36,891 nucleotides of DNA from an uncultured Hyphomicrobiales bacterium (lineage in GTDB: Bacteria > Pseudomonadota > Alphaproteobacteria > Rhizobiales > Devosiaceae), in the NCBI GenBank assembly GCA_903828145.1, contig CAIKKY010000014.1, forward strand, positions 1-36,891. Reading direction: 5' to 3'. Of the stretch, positions 17,382-24,597 are shown one piece after another; positions within the stretch are counted from its first letter, which is position 1; every line of letters begins with the position of its first letter. The notes under the pieces were generated by a model that worked only from the letters and a program-made list of their open reading frames with translations, did not search any database and was not told where the DNA came from. Both the position numbers and the translations under genes were made by a program.

Positions 17382-18368
17382 ATGTTATCTATAACTGGAG
17401 GAAGTGGCTTTATCGGCACCAGTTTGTGCAAGCGGTTATCTGAGAAGGGGCAGGCTTTTACCATATTGGACACGCGGGAAAGCCTTTCGTTTCCGGAGCG
17501 GCATCAACACATAAACATCTGTGAACGCGACTGCTTGCTCGAAGCGGTGGCGGGTGAAACGATTGTCCATCTGGCCGCAGAGCACCGCGACGACATTCGC
17601 GATCGCAGTAGGTACCATGCGGTAAATGTTGATGGAACAAGAAATGTGACTCTTGTGGCAACAGAAAGAGGAATCAACAGGATCGTTTTCACCAGTAGTG
17701 TTGCAGTCTATGGGTTTGCCCCGCCTGATACCGGCGAAGATGGTGCGATCAACCCCTTCAATGACTACGGCCGCACAAAGTACGAAGCCGAACTTATCCT
17801 GCGCGAGTGGCAGGCGGCAGACCCGCAAGTGCGCAGCCTCACCATCGTCAGACCGACAGTGGTGTTTGGACCAGGCAACCGAGGGAACGTATACAATCTC
17901 TTGTCATTTATCGCCTCAGGCCGCTTTATGATGGTCGGATCCGGCACAAATCGCAAGTCGATGGCCTATGTAGATAACATCGCTGCATTTCTTGAATTGG
18001 CTACTAAATTCCATCCTGGAGTGCAACTTTACAATTATGTTGATAAGCCAGATTTTACTATAAATGAACTTGTTGGTCAGGTAAGACAGACGCTGTTCGG
18101 AAAAGCAGATGTTGGACTTAGGTTGCCTTCCTGGCTCGGCCTTGTAGCCGGAACGGCAGCAGATGCTATATCTCAAGTGTTAAACCGTTCGCTGCCGATC
18201 TCCAAGATACGGGTAAAAAAGTTCACGACGACAACTACTTTTGGGAGCGCAGCCCAAAGGGTTCCTGGGTTCGTGCCTGAGTTCACGTTAGCCGAGGGGC
18301 TTGCACGAACGCTGCACCATGAGTTCATCAAGCCGGACCCAACTGCCCCCATATTTTACACTGAGTGA
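17382..18368 (+). CDS. NAD-dependent nucleotide-sugar epimerase/dehydratase (extended SDR)
   Basis: The Rossmann motif is ITGGSGFIGTSL, followed by an Asp-rich strand end (ILDTRES), VHLAAEHRDD, the serine region FTSSVAVYG and the catalytic YGRTK. It also has VRPTVVFGPGNRGNVYNLL, typical of GalE/WcaG-type extended SDRs. It presumably makes or modifies a sugar nucleotide for this locus; the exact reaction is not readable. I chose ATG 17382, which puts the Rossmann motif at the very N-terminus as usual. ATG 17331, directly after the preceding stop, would add 17 residues. It is the last gene of the EPS run before mobile-element debris. Confidence 0.83.
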   Translation: MLSITGGSGFIGTSLCKRLSEKGQAFTILDTRESLSFPERHQHINICERDCLLEAVAGETIVHLAAEHRDDIRDRSRYHAVNVDGTRNVTLVATERGINRIVFTSSVAVYGFAPPDTGEDGAINPFNDYGRTKYEAELILREWQAADPQVRSLTIVRPTVVFGPGNRGNVYNLLSFIASGRFMMVGSGTNRKSMAYVDNIAAFLELATKFHPGVQLYNYVDKPDFTINELVGQVRQTLFGKADVGLRLPSWLGLVAGTAADAISQVLNRSLPISKIRVKKFTTTTTFGSAAQRVPGFVPEFTLAEGLARTLHHEFIKPDPTAPIFYTE

Positions 18369-18600
18369 TACCAGCGCGAATTGATCAGTACCCATTGATC
18401 CATTTGCGCAGTCCGATCGATGATCTGCCCCCTTCTGAGTGGCCCATCGACTATCGTAGTCTGGACCACGAAGGAGGAATGGAGTGGCTCGGAAGCACAA
18501 ACTCGAGGAGATTATCTGCAACCTGCGTGAGGCGGATATCGTGCTGGCGCAGGGAGGAACGGTTGCCGATGCGTTGTAGGACTGTACGGACTCGTGGGAC
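18369..18600 (+). mobile_element. IS3-family element remnant (left end and start of OrfA)
   Basis: A GTG frame at 18484-18579 encodes 31 residues, VARKHKLEEIICNLREADIV then LAQGGTVADAL. This matches the N-terminal helix-turn-helix start of IS3-family OrfA proteins. It stops at TAG and no OrfB follows. The preceding 115 bases carry no gene and fit an IS leader. The element abuts the epimerase stop codon, so insertion or deletion here defines the end of the EPS operon. Confidence 0.6.
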
Positions 18601-18641
18601 ATCTTTCATACTGCCGGCAGGTAGCACGGAGGATGGATTCT

Positions 18642-18989
18642 ATGACCAAGGAAGACCGCGACATTCAGCGCAAGCTCAAGGTGCTGCGCCACGCCGAGAA
18701 GACCGGCGATGCCTCCAAGGCATGCCGACAATTCGACGTGGGTCGGTCGAGTTTCTGCCGCTGGAAAGCAGCTTACGAGCAGCGCGGGGAAGCCGGACTG
18801 ATCAATGCCAAGCCCATTCCATTGCACCCTGTAAACCAGACCCTACCCGAAATCGTCGAGAAAGTCCTCTACCTGCGCAGCAAATACCATCTCGGATCAA
18901 TCCGAATCGTATGGTATCTGGCGCGCTATCACGGCATCACAATCTCCGACGCCGGGGTCACGCGCAGCCTGCGCCGCAACCGCATCTAG
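18642..18989 (+). pseudogene. IS481-like transposase, N-terminal fragment
   Basis: The frame from ATG 18642 (GGAGG 8 bases upstream) encodes 115 residues, MTKEDRDIQRKLKVLRHAEK and onward. It contains the helix-turn-helix ACRQFDVGRSSFCRWKAAYE, then NQTLPEIVEKVLYLRSKYHL and VWYLARYHGITISDAG. This is the DNA-binding half of IS481/IS3-type transposases. The catalytic DDE core is absent, as the frame ends at TAG just after the second helical region. A run of 12 cytosines (18996-19007) marks the junction with the next segment. Confidence 0.7.
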
Positions 18990-18995
18990 TGACCG

Positions 18996-19007
18996 CCCCC
19001 CCCCCCC
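18996..19007. repeat. Homopolymer of 12 C
   Basis: Twelve consecutive C sit between the broken transposase and the tyrosine recombinase gene. They mark a junction between unrelated segments and are a likely site of length variation or assembly error. Confidence 0.85.
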
Positions 19008-19035
19008 GCTGTAGGGGCACGGCGGCGCGGAACAA

Positions 19036-19956
19036 CTAGGCCCAGACATTATGCTCTGCGAATTCCAGATATCGCCCAAGCACGTCGACCGACTTCCAAC
19101 CGCCGGCGCGCATGATTGCGGCGGTGTCGTGGCCCGCGCACAGTAAGTCCTGAGCGGCGCCGACGCGCATGGAGTGGCCGCTAAATGCGTCGACGTCACT
19201 CGCATCCAGCCCCGCCGCGCGTGCGCAACCCTTGATCAGCAGCTTGACCATGTCGCCGCTCAAGTCGCGATTGATGGCCCTGCCGTGGTAAATGGGACAA
19301 AATAGCGGCCCAATTTCATCCCCCCTCCAGTCAAGCCAGGCCCGCACGAGGGCCGCGGAGCGTTGCGACGTAAATGCGATCCGCCCGGCGCCAAATGGGT
19401 CCGCCTTGCTGCGCCGGATGAGGACACGCAGCGTCCCGTCCCCCCTAAAGTTAATGTCCTCCGTCATGAGCGCGACCAATTCCGATCGGCGCGTGAGGAG
19501 GTCGTAGCCCATCGAGAGCATGGCGCGGTTGCGTATGCCGATTGGGGTCTGGGGCTGGACCGCCAGAAATCTCTCCAAATAGTCGTGCGTCATGCCCTTC
19601 GCCTGGCGGGGTCGCTCCAATTTGGCGCGGCGCGCCCGGCGCAGGGTGAGGTTAATATTCTCGTCCCTCGTCGGGTCGGGGAGGGACAGGAGGCGGTGCA
19701 CCTTGCGGATGGCGTAAAGGCGCCGCTGCACCGTCGACGTGGCGTGCATTGGCCCCTGCTCACCTAAAAACTCGCAGACTGTCTCGACGTCCGCCGGCAG
19801 CGGGTCGCGGCCATTTGCCGCACACCAGTCGACGAAGGTCTGCACGTCGGAATAGTAGCTGCGCATCGTCGCGGGCGCGTAGGCACCCTCAAGGCGCTTG
19901 AATTCTGATCGCCAATCGGGTCTGATAGCTACAATTTCTGAGTCAAAATGTACCAT
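19036..19956 (-). CDS. Tyrosine recombinase / site-specific integrase
   Basis: A 306-aa phage-integrase-type recombinase. The N-terminal SAM-like DNA-binding domain (about 10-95) includes YAPATMRSYYSDVQTFVDWC. The catalytic domain has R156 (TRRSEL), K184 (RRSKAD), H261-x-x-R264 (GHSMR), W287 (GGWKS, the usual H/W position) and nucleophile Y296 (GRYLE), so it looks intact. The start ATG lies two bases from a perfect 7-bp palindrome shared with the divergent regulator gene, with no Shine-Dalgarno, so the mRNA may be leaderless. It probably moved the GC-rich segment to its right. Confidence 0.9.
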   Translation of the reverse strand: MVHFDSEIVAIRPDWRSEFKRLEGAYAPATMRSYYSDVQTFVDWCAANGRDPLPADVETVCEFLGEQGPMHATSTVQRRLYAIRKVHRLLSLPDPTRDENINLTLRRARRAKLERPRQAKGMTHDYLERFLAVQPQTPIGIRNRAMLSMGYDLLTRRSELVALMTEDINFRGDGTLRVLIRRSKADPFGAGRIAFTSQRSAALVRAWLDWRGDEIGPLFCPIYHGRAINRDLSGDMVKLLIKGCARAAGLDASDVDAFSGHSMRVGAAQDLLCAGHDTAAIMRAGGWKSVDVLGRYLEFAEHNVWA

Positions 19957-19957
19957 A

Positions 19958-19974
19958 TGATACTTTTAGTATCA
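19958..19974. promoter_or_regulatory. Palindromic operator candidate between integrase and XRE regulator
   Basis: TGATACT (19958-19964), TTT spacer, AGTATCA (19968-19974): a perfect 7-bp inverted repeat. It lies 2 bases upstream of the integrase start (- strand) and 17 bases upstream of the regulator ATG at 19991. The position fits an operator controlling both divergent genes, most simply bound by the XRE protein. Confidence 0.5.
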
Positions 19975-19990
19975 CGGGAGGCCGTTGTCA

Positions 19991-20242
19991 ATGATCTGTG
20001 GAACCCAAGTCAGGGCTGCCCGAAGCGCACTCAAACTGAGCGTCGCGGATCTTGCTGAGGCATCAAAGGTGAGCACGAGCACCATTAAACGGCTGGAAGC
20101 TGCAGATGGGACGCTATCGATTACTTCCGTGAACCTAGCAGCCCTTCAGTCAGCCCTCGAAGCTGCCGGCATCGAGTTCATTGGATCGCCCGACAATGCG
20201 CCCGGCATCCGCATCCACACTCGCGCAAGTGAACGCGGCTGA
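19991..20242 (+). CDS. Small XRE-family helix-turn-helix regulator
   Basis: The 83-aa protein consists of a single HTH_3-type domain. It runs VRAARSALKLSVADLAEASK, then VSTSTIKRLEAADG, then LAALQSALEAAGIEFI, as in many integrase- or phage-linked repressors. ATG 19991 is preferred over TTG 19985 because GGGAGG at 19976-19981 gives better spacing. It is divergent from the tyrosine recombinase, with the palindromic operator candidate between them. It likely represses the integrase and itself; that is inference from position. Confidence 0.8.
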   Translation: MICGTQVRAARSALKLSVADLAEASKVSTSTIKRLEAADGTLSITSVNLAALQSALEAAGIEFIGSPDNAPGIRIHTRASERG

Positions 20243-20644
20243 GGCCTACTGGGCGCGCTCCGCCACACGACGCTGGCGATCGGGAACCCCTTTATTCCGC
20301 GCCAATCGCAGCCGCCGGGCGGCCTCGGTTGGGGCGTTGATCACATCCCCTGCGCCGACGCCCGTGCCTCGCCGTACGCTGCGGCAGTGGATCGGGCCGC
20401 GGCCGTCAGGCACCTGCACGGGGGGCGGCCACAACTGGCGGGTGGCGATCGCCGAGTTGGCGCCCCACCGCAACCAAATGACTGTCGACGCGTCGGCCAC
20501 TGACCGCGTGACTTCGGGCGACGCGGGCCCTCGGGCGACGGCGTTGGGCCTCACGTGACGGGCGGGGGTTGAGCGCCACGGGCGACTGCGCGCGCCCCGG
20601 CGGCGGGCGACTGAGTGGGCGCCGCGTCGTCCGCGGGCGCGTCC
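20243..20644. other. GC-rich stretch without a clear gene
   Basis: Open frames exist on both strands here (for example + to 20558 and - from 20554), but they arise from high GC. None shows a domain, ribosome site or consistent codon use that would let me choose one. It separates the XRE regulator from the DUF5681-type gene. Confidence 0.5.
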
Positions 20645-21487
20645 CTATGAGCTGGGGGCGTTGACGCCCCACCCGCCAGTCGTGAGGGGGCCACGCGGCC
20701 CAATGAGGGGATCGCCGCGGCGGCGGGGTGCCGTGGGGGGTGAGGCCCACTCCGGCGGTGCTGGCGGCGGCGGGGTTGGCGGCGGCGTGGCGGGACGCGT
20801 CTCGCGCCGGCGCGGTGGGTCCTCATACAGGCGCCGATCTTCGTACGGCGCCTCCCCCGTCGGCCCGTCGTCGGCCGTCAGGGCGTCGGGGGCCGGGGCG
20901 TCGAAGGCCGGGGCGTCGGGCGTCGGCGCGTCGGGCGCCTCAATTGGCTCGGGCGGCGCGAGGGCGGCGGCCTCGGCCTGCCGCCTCGCCTCGCGACGCG
21001 CGTGCTCCGACTTCCGCCTCGCCGCGCGCTTCATCTCGAGCCGGTATTCCTCGTGATCCCGCTCAAGCTCCGACCGCCTCAACTCGGCCGCGCGCTGGCG
21101 CTCCGCCCGCTCCGCCTCCTCCAATTCGAGGCGTCGGGCGCAGTCGAGGGCGAATTCCGCGCGCTCGAGCGCCAGGCGCTGGGCGCGGACGTCGCCGTGG
21201 GCCGCCTGCGTCCACAGGCTGATCTGGGCGGCCTCATACCGCGTCACAGTCCGCGTGCGTCCGCCGCCGCAGTCGATCGTCACGGGCTCACTCGCCACGG
21301 CGAGGGTAATGCGGTGCCGGAGCGGCATCAGGTCGCCGACGCCCGTCAGTGGCGCGGGCGACAACTTGCGCGGGCGGCCGCCGCCGCGGCCCGGGTTGTC
21401 GCGCGAGAAGCGGGTCTCGGTGGGCGGTCGGCAGTATCCGACGGCGTAGTCGCCCGTGGCATTGCGTGGGACGCGTGTCTTGCTCAT
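20645..21487 (-). CDS. DUF5681-domain protein with charged helical middle and Pro/Ala-rich tail
   Basis: From ATG 21487 (GGGGGAG upstream on this strand) the protein is 280 aa. Residues 13-41 match the DUF5681 signature (DYAVGYCRPPTETRFSRDN followed by PGRGGGRPRK), a short module often found in proteobacterial mobile regions and of unknown function. Residues 110-195 are a charged Arg/Glu-rich helix (ELEEAERAERQRAAELRRSE), a likely coiled coil. The C-terminal 85 residues are low-complexity Asp-Ala-Pro and Arg/Pro. Composition is far more GC-rich than the flanks. Starting upstream at 21724 would add an implausible N-terminus. No function can be assigned. Confidence 0.65.
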   Translation of the reverse strand: MSKTRVPRNATGDYAVGYCRPPTETRFSRDNPGRGGGRPRKLSPAPLTGVGDLMPLRHRITLAVASEPVTIDCGGGRTRTVTRYEAAQISLWTQAAHGDVRAQRLALERAEFALDCARRLELEEAERAERQRAAELRRSELERDHEEYRLEMKRAARRKSEHARREARRQAEAAALAPPEPIEAPDAPTPDAPAFDAPAPDALTADDGPTGEAPYEDRRLYEDPPRRRETRPATPPPTPPPPAPPEWASPPTAPRRRGDPLIGPRGPLTTGGWGVNAPSS

Positions 21488-22265
21488 GGCGGGTCTCCCC
21501 CTCAATTGGTCGGTGTGGCGCGCCGGTCGAGCGAACACTTCCGCCTGAGGCGGTGGCGCCGACCTTGAGCTGGCGCGCGGACAAATTGCAGCCCTCGCAG
21601 TGGCCCTAAATACTACGCCCCTCGCGCGCCTGCAATCGCGTTGGCGGCAGATTTTGACCACTTCGTGCGGCGGGGCGTGCATTTTTGGGTGGCGTGCGGG
21701 TGGCGTGCAGTCGCCGGGCGGCAATTTGCGGTGGCGATTGCACTGCCGCGCGCGCGCCGGCGGCGGGGTGTGCGGTGAATAATTCCCGCCGGGGCGCGGC
21801 GGACTTCCCGCGTGTGGCGCCGAAAATTTCCCATTTATTGGCGGCGGGAATTTCGATTATTATTGTTTTAAATCATATTGATGCGTCCGACGTGGTGCCG
21901 CCCGGGAGTGGACTTTGCGTCAATTTCCCGGTTTTTTGTGCATTATGCGGGAATTTCCGCCACTTTCGGGGGCACACGCCAAACTCCCGATAACGCCCCA
22001 ACGCGGCCCAAAAAAACAACTCGGGCTGCCAGGCGATTTTATTCCGGCCCAAGCTGCCAGAGCAAAAATGTTGGTCGCAAATGCTAAGGCGATGTAGGAC
22101 CCAAAAAAACCACCCCCGCCCAGCGTCTCAAAAACTTCGGCACTATTTTCCCAGCGCGGCATTTGTAGGCGCCCATGTCTTTGGCATTCGACGAGGTTGA
22201 CGCTTCAAAAGGCAAAGGCACTGCCTGTCCAAATGCATCGTCCAATACGGCCGCATGGTCAGTCC
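21488..22265. other. Non-coding stretch with repeated GGCGGGAATT-like motifs
   Basis: No convincing gene is present. Between 21775 and 21970 the motif GGCGGGAATT/AATTCCCGCC recurs: AATTCCCGCC near 21781, AAAATTTCCC near 21824, GGCGGGAATTTC near 21844, CAATTTCCCGG near 21922 and GCGGGAATTTCCGCC near 21948. An AT-rich patch (TTATTATTGTTTTAAATC) lies between them. Such a pattern could be iterons or operators of a replicative or integrative element, or decayed repeats. A GC-to-AT composition change occurs within it. Confidence 0.4.
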
Positions 22266-22592
22266 TCACCCAATAATCTGGATATCAGCATAGCCTAGTG
22301 CCGGATGCGTCGTTGCCCCGAGTAGCGCGACCTGGACCGCTGTGCTCCCCGCCCCGCTGCCGTCCGCGTCATAGAAGAGTGCGCCGGTCGTCGTGTTGTA
22401 AATGAACCGGTCTGTGGCGTCATGGGCCGTCGATATGCCAGCCCCCGACCAGAAAGCATCCGTCACCAGGCTGCCCAAGGCTGCGGTTGATAGTCCGGTG
22501 AACACCGCCTTGCTGAACTGCAACTTGTCGATGCTCGAGGTGAAGTCTGCGATGATGTCCCCGTTGGTAGTAGCATTAGGGCTGATATACAT
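22266..22592 (-). pseudogene. RTX/calcium-binding protein C-terminal remnant
   Basis: The frame from ATG 22592 encodes 108 residues: TTNGDIIADFTSSIDKLQFS, then VFTGLSTAALGSL, DRFIYNTTTGALFYDADGSG, AVQVALLGATTHPALGYADI and QIIG at the end. This is the terminal, secretion-signal-proximal module of hemolysin-type calcium-binding (RTX) exoproteins. The GGxGxDxxx repeats and all catalytic or adhesive domains that should precede it are missing. Only the tail remains, and the upstream part of the frame is unrelated. It is divergent from manC, 146 bases away. Confidence 0.7.
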
Positions 22593-22738
22593 GGTTTGGC
22601 AATGCCTAAGAGCTTTGGTCGAGCTATGCCGTAAAACAGCACATGCCTCTCCGCTGTCGTGTGTAATAGTAATGCGTAAACCGGAACAAGATAACCGTGT
22701 TATATGAACATCAACGATTAGCCACATAAGGTCCGCTC

Positions 22739-24175
22739 ATGAGCCGCGCTTCGACTATCTATCCTGTGATCATGTGTGGCGGTGCAGGCACGCGCCTCTG
22801 GCCGCTCTCTCGCAAGGCATTGCCGAAGCAATTCGTGAATCTTTTGGGTTCGGAAAGCCTGTTTCAGCGCGCTGTCAGCCTCGCGACGGGAGACGGCTTT
22901 GCCGCGCCGCTGATCGTCACGGGTGATCCATTCCGCTTCATTGCCACCGAGCAGCTTGCCGCTGTGGAGCAGTCAGCCTCCGCAATCCTGATTGAACCCG
23001 AGGGGCGTAACACGGCGCCCGCGGTATTGGCTGCGGCCATATGGCTGCAGCGGCACGATCCGGACGCGATTATGCTCGTACTGCCGTCGGATCATCTCAT
23101 TCCCGATGGCGACGCCTTTAGATCTGCGGTGCAGTCCGCCCGGCCCCAGGCAGAGGCCGGAGATATGGTCACGTTCGGCGTTTGTCCCACGCGCCCAGAA
23201 ACAGGCTATGGCTATCTCGAACTGTTGAGCGCCGAGGCGCGCGATGCAGCCACGCCTCAGCCGCTGCTTCGCTTCGTCGAGAAGCCCGACCGCGCCCGTG
23301 CCGAAGCGATGCTGGCCTCGGGCAATTATCTCTGGAATGCCGGTATTTTCCTCTTCTCGGTAGAGGTCGTTATCGCGGCGTTTAAAACCCATGCGCCGCA
23401 TCTGTTTGAGGATGTATCGCAGGCGGTCGACACTGCCTTGCCGGACTTGAGCTTTCTTCGTTTGGCATCCGAGCCATGGCTGCAGGCCGAGAGTATTTCG
23501 ATCGACTTTGCCATCATGGAGAAGGCGCAAAACCTCGCGGTCATGCCGCTTGCGACGGCGTGGTCGGATTTGGGTGACTGGGAGAGTGTCCGGCAGAAGA
23601 GTGGCCCGGATGGTGAGGGCAATGTGTGCTCCGACCAAGTGCTGGCCATCGATTGTGTGGGCAGCCTGCTGCGCTCTGAGGCCGAGGATTTGCAACTGGT
23701 GGGCATTGGCCTGACGAACATGATCGCGGTCGCCATGCGGGACGCCGTGCTGGTTGCGCCGCGTTCCGAAAGCCAGCGCGTCGGCGAGGCGGTCAGGGCG
23801 CTCAAGGCGCAGGGCGTCGCGCAGGCCGAGAGTTTGCCGCGCGATCAGCGCCCGTGGGGCTGGTTTGAGAGCCTCGCCGTGGGTGATCGATTTCAGGTGA
23901 AGCGGATTGTCGTGAGGCCCGGCGCGGCGCTGTCGCTCCAGAGCCACAACCATCGCGCCGAGCACTGGATCGTCGTGGCCGGCACGGCCAAGGTCACGAT
24001 TGGCGGTGAGGTCAAGCTCGTGACCGAGAACCAGTCCGTTTACGTGCCCCTGGGTGAAGTCCACCGACTGGAAAACCCGGGAAAGCTTCCGGTCGAACTG
24101 ATCGAAGTTCAGACGGGATCCTATCTCGGCGAGGACGACATCATCCGCTACGCGGATAATTACGCCCGCAATTAA
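22739..24175 (+). CDS. manC: Mannose-1-phosphate guanylyltransferase / mannose-6-phosphate isomerase
   Basis: Bifunctional enzyme giving GDP-mannose from Man-1-P and interconverting Fru-6-P and Man-6-P, cytoplasmic. The N-terminal nucleotidyltransferase has VIMCGGAGTRLWPLSRKALP (the GXGXRLWPLSR signature) and FVEKPDRARAE. The C-terminal cupin isomerase domain has RPWGWFESL, VRPGAALSLQSHNHRAEHWI and VYVPLGEVHRLENPG, with zinc-ligand His/Glu residues. The length of 478 aa is standard. It lies outside the EPS operon but should feed it or another glycan. AAGGT lies before ATG 22739. Confidence 0.95.
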   Translation: MSRASTIYPVIMCGGAGTRLWPLSRKALPKQFVNLLGSESLFQRAVSLATGDGFAAPLIVTGDPFRFIATEQLAAVEQSASAILIEPEGRNTAPAVLAAAIWLQRHDPDAIMLVLPSDHLIPDGDAFRSAVQSARPQAEAGDMVTFGVCPTRPETGYGYLELLSAEARDAATPQPLLRFVEKPDRARAEAMLASGNYLWNAGIFLFSVEVVIAAFKTHAPHLFEDVSQAVDTALPDLSFLRLASEPWLQAESISIDFAIMEKAQNLAVMPLATAWSDLGDWESVRQKSGPDGEGNVCSDQVLAIDCVGSLLRSEAEDLQLVGIGLTNMIAVAMRDAVLVAPRSESQRVGEAVRALKAQGVAQAESLPRDQRPWGWFESLAVGDRFQVKRIVVRPGAALSLQSHNHRAEHWIVVAGTAKVTIGGEVKLVTENQSVYVPLGEVHRLENPGKLPVELIEVQTGSYLGEDDIIRYADNYARN

Positions 24176-24597
24176 GGGGTTGCGGGGCAGTGCGGTGGGA
24201 TTGTCCGCCGTCAGAACATTTGGCTCGGCGCTGTCAGTCTAACCGTAATCTGTCGCCGATCCGCAGCGCTATCGCAGGATCCGCGTAGCTTCAGATTGCC
24301 ACTCGGCCAGCGCGGCCAAGCGGCGGAGTTTGTAGGTTTGACGGTCGACGAGATGGCGTTCCGAATTGCCGAGTTTGCTCGTCTACCCGATTTAACGCCG
24401 CCTCAGCCCTCAGGCAATTTTGCTCTGACAGCACCGCTCCGATCAATCCGCGATCGATCCAGACTGACAGAGTTAACACATTAATCGATTCGCTCGATCA
24501 CTGTTACAAAGTAATCTTGTTCGCCCAATGGATCTCAGGGGTATAACCTTTCTTCTAGAACGGCATCAATCGTGCCGAGCAGGAGGAGAGAACGCCC
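24176..24597. other. Intergenic region upstream of katG
   Basis: No gene is supported in these 420 bases. A perfect inverted repeat ATCGA-TTCGC-TCGAT at 24484-24498, which also reads ATC-N9-GAT, is a possible LysR-type (OxyR-like) binding site. A weak promoter candidate follows: TTGTTC at 24517 and TATAAC at 24542, with a long 19-base spacer. The stretch 24291-24360 may be a decayed transposase fragment, but I cannot name it. Confidence 0.35.
24484..24498. promoter_or_regulatory. Candidate LysR/OxyR-type operator upstream of katG
   Basis: ATCGA TTCGC TCGAT is a 5-bp perfect dyad of the ATC-N9-GAT type, 100 bases upstream of the katG start and just upstream of a weak promoter-like pair. OxyR often controls katG in proteobacteria; the assignment here rests on position and symmetry only. 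Confidence 0.25.

Noticed and set aside
20181-20558. Overlapping open frames on both strands in the GC-rich segment
   Set aside because: High GC removes stop codons; no domain or start signal distinguishes a real gene.
22973-24064. 363-aa open frame on the - strand inside manC
   Set aside because: Antisense shadow of a clearly conserved gene, with His/Arg-rich composition and no domain.
24165-24186. CCCGCAA/TTGCGGG hairpin at the manC stop codon as terminator
   Set aside because: It overlaps the stop codon, has only a 7-bp stem and no T-tract.
24291-24479. Possible transposase fragment on the - strand upstream of katG
   Set aside because: The similarity is only a vague impression; no motif can be named.
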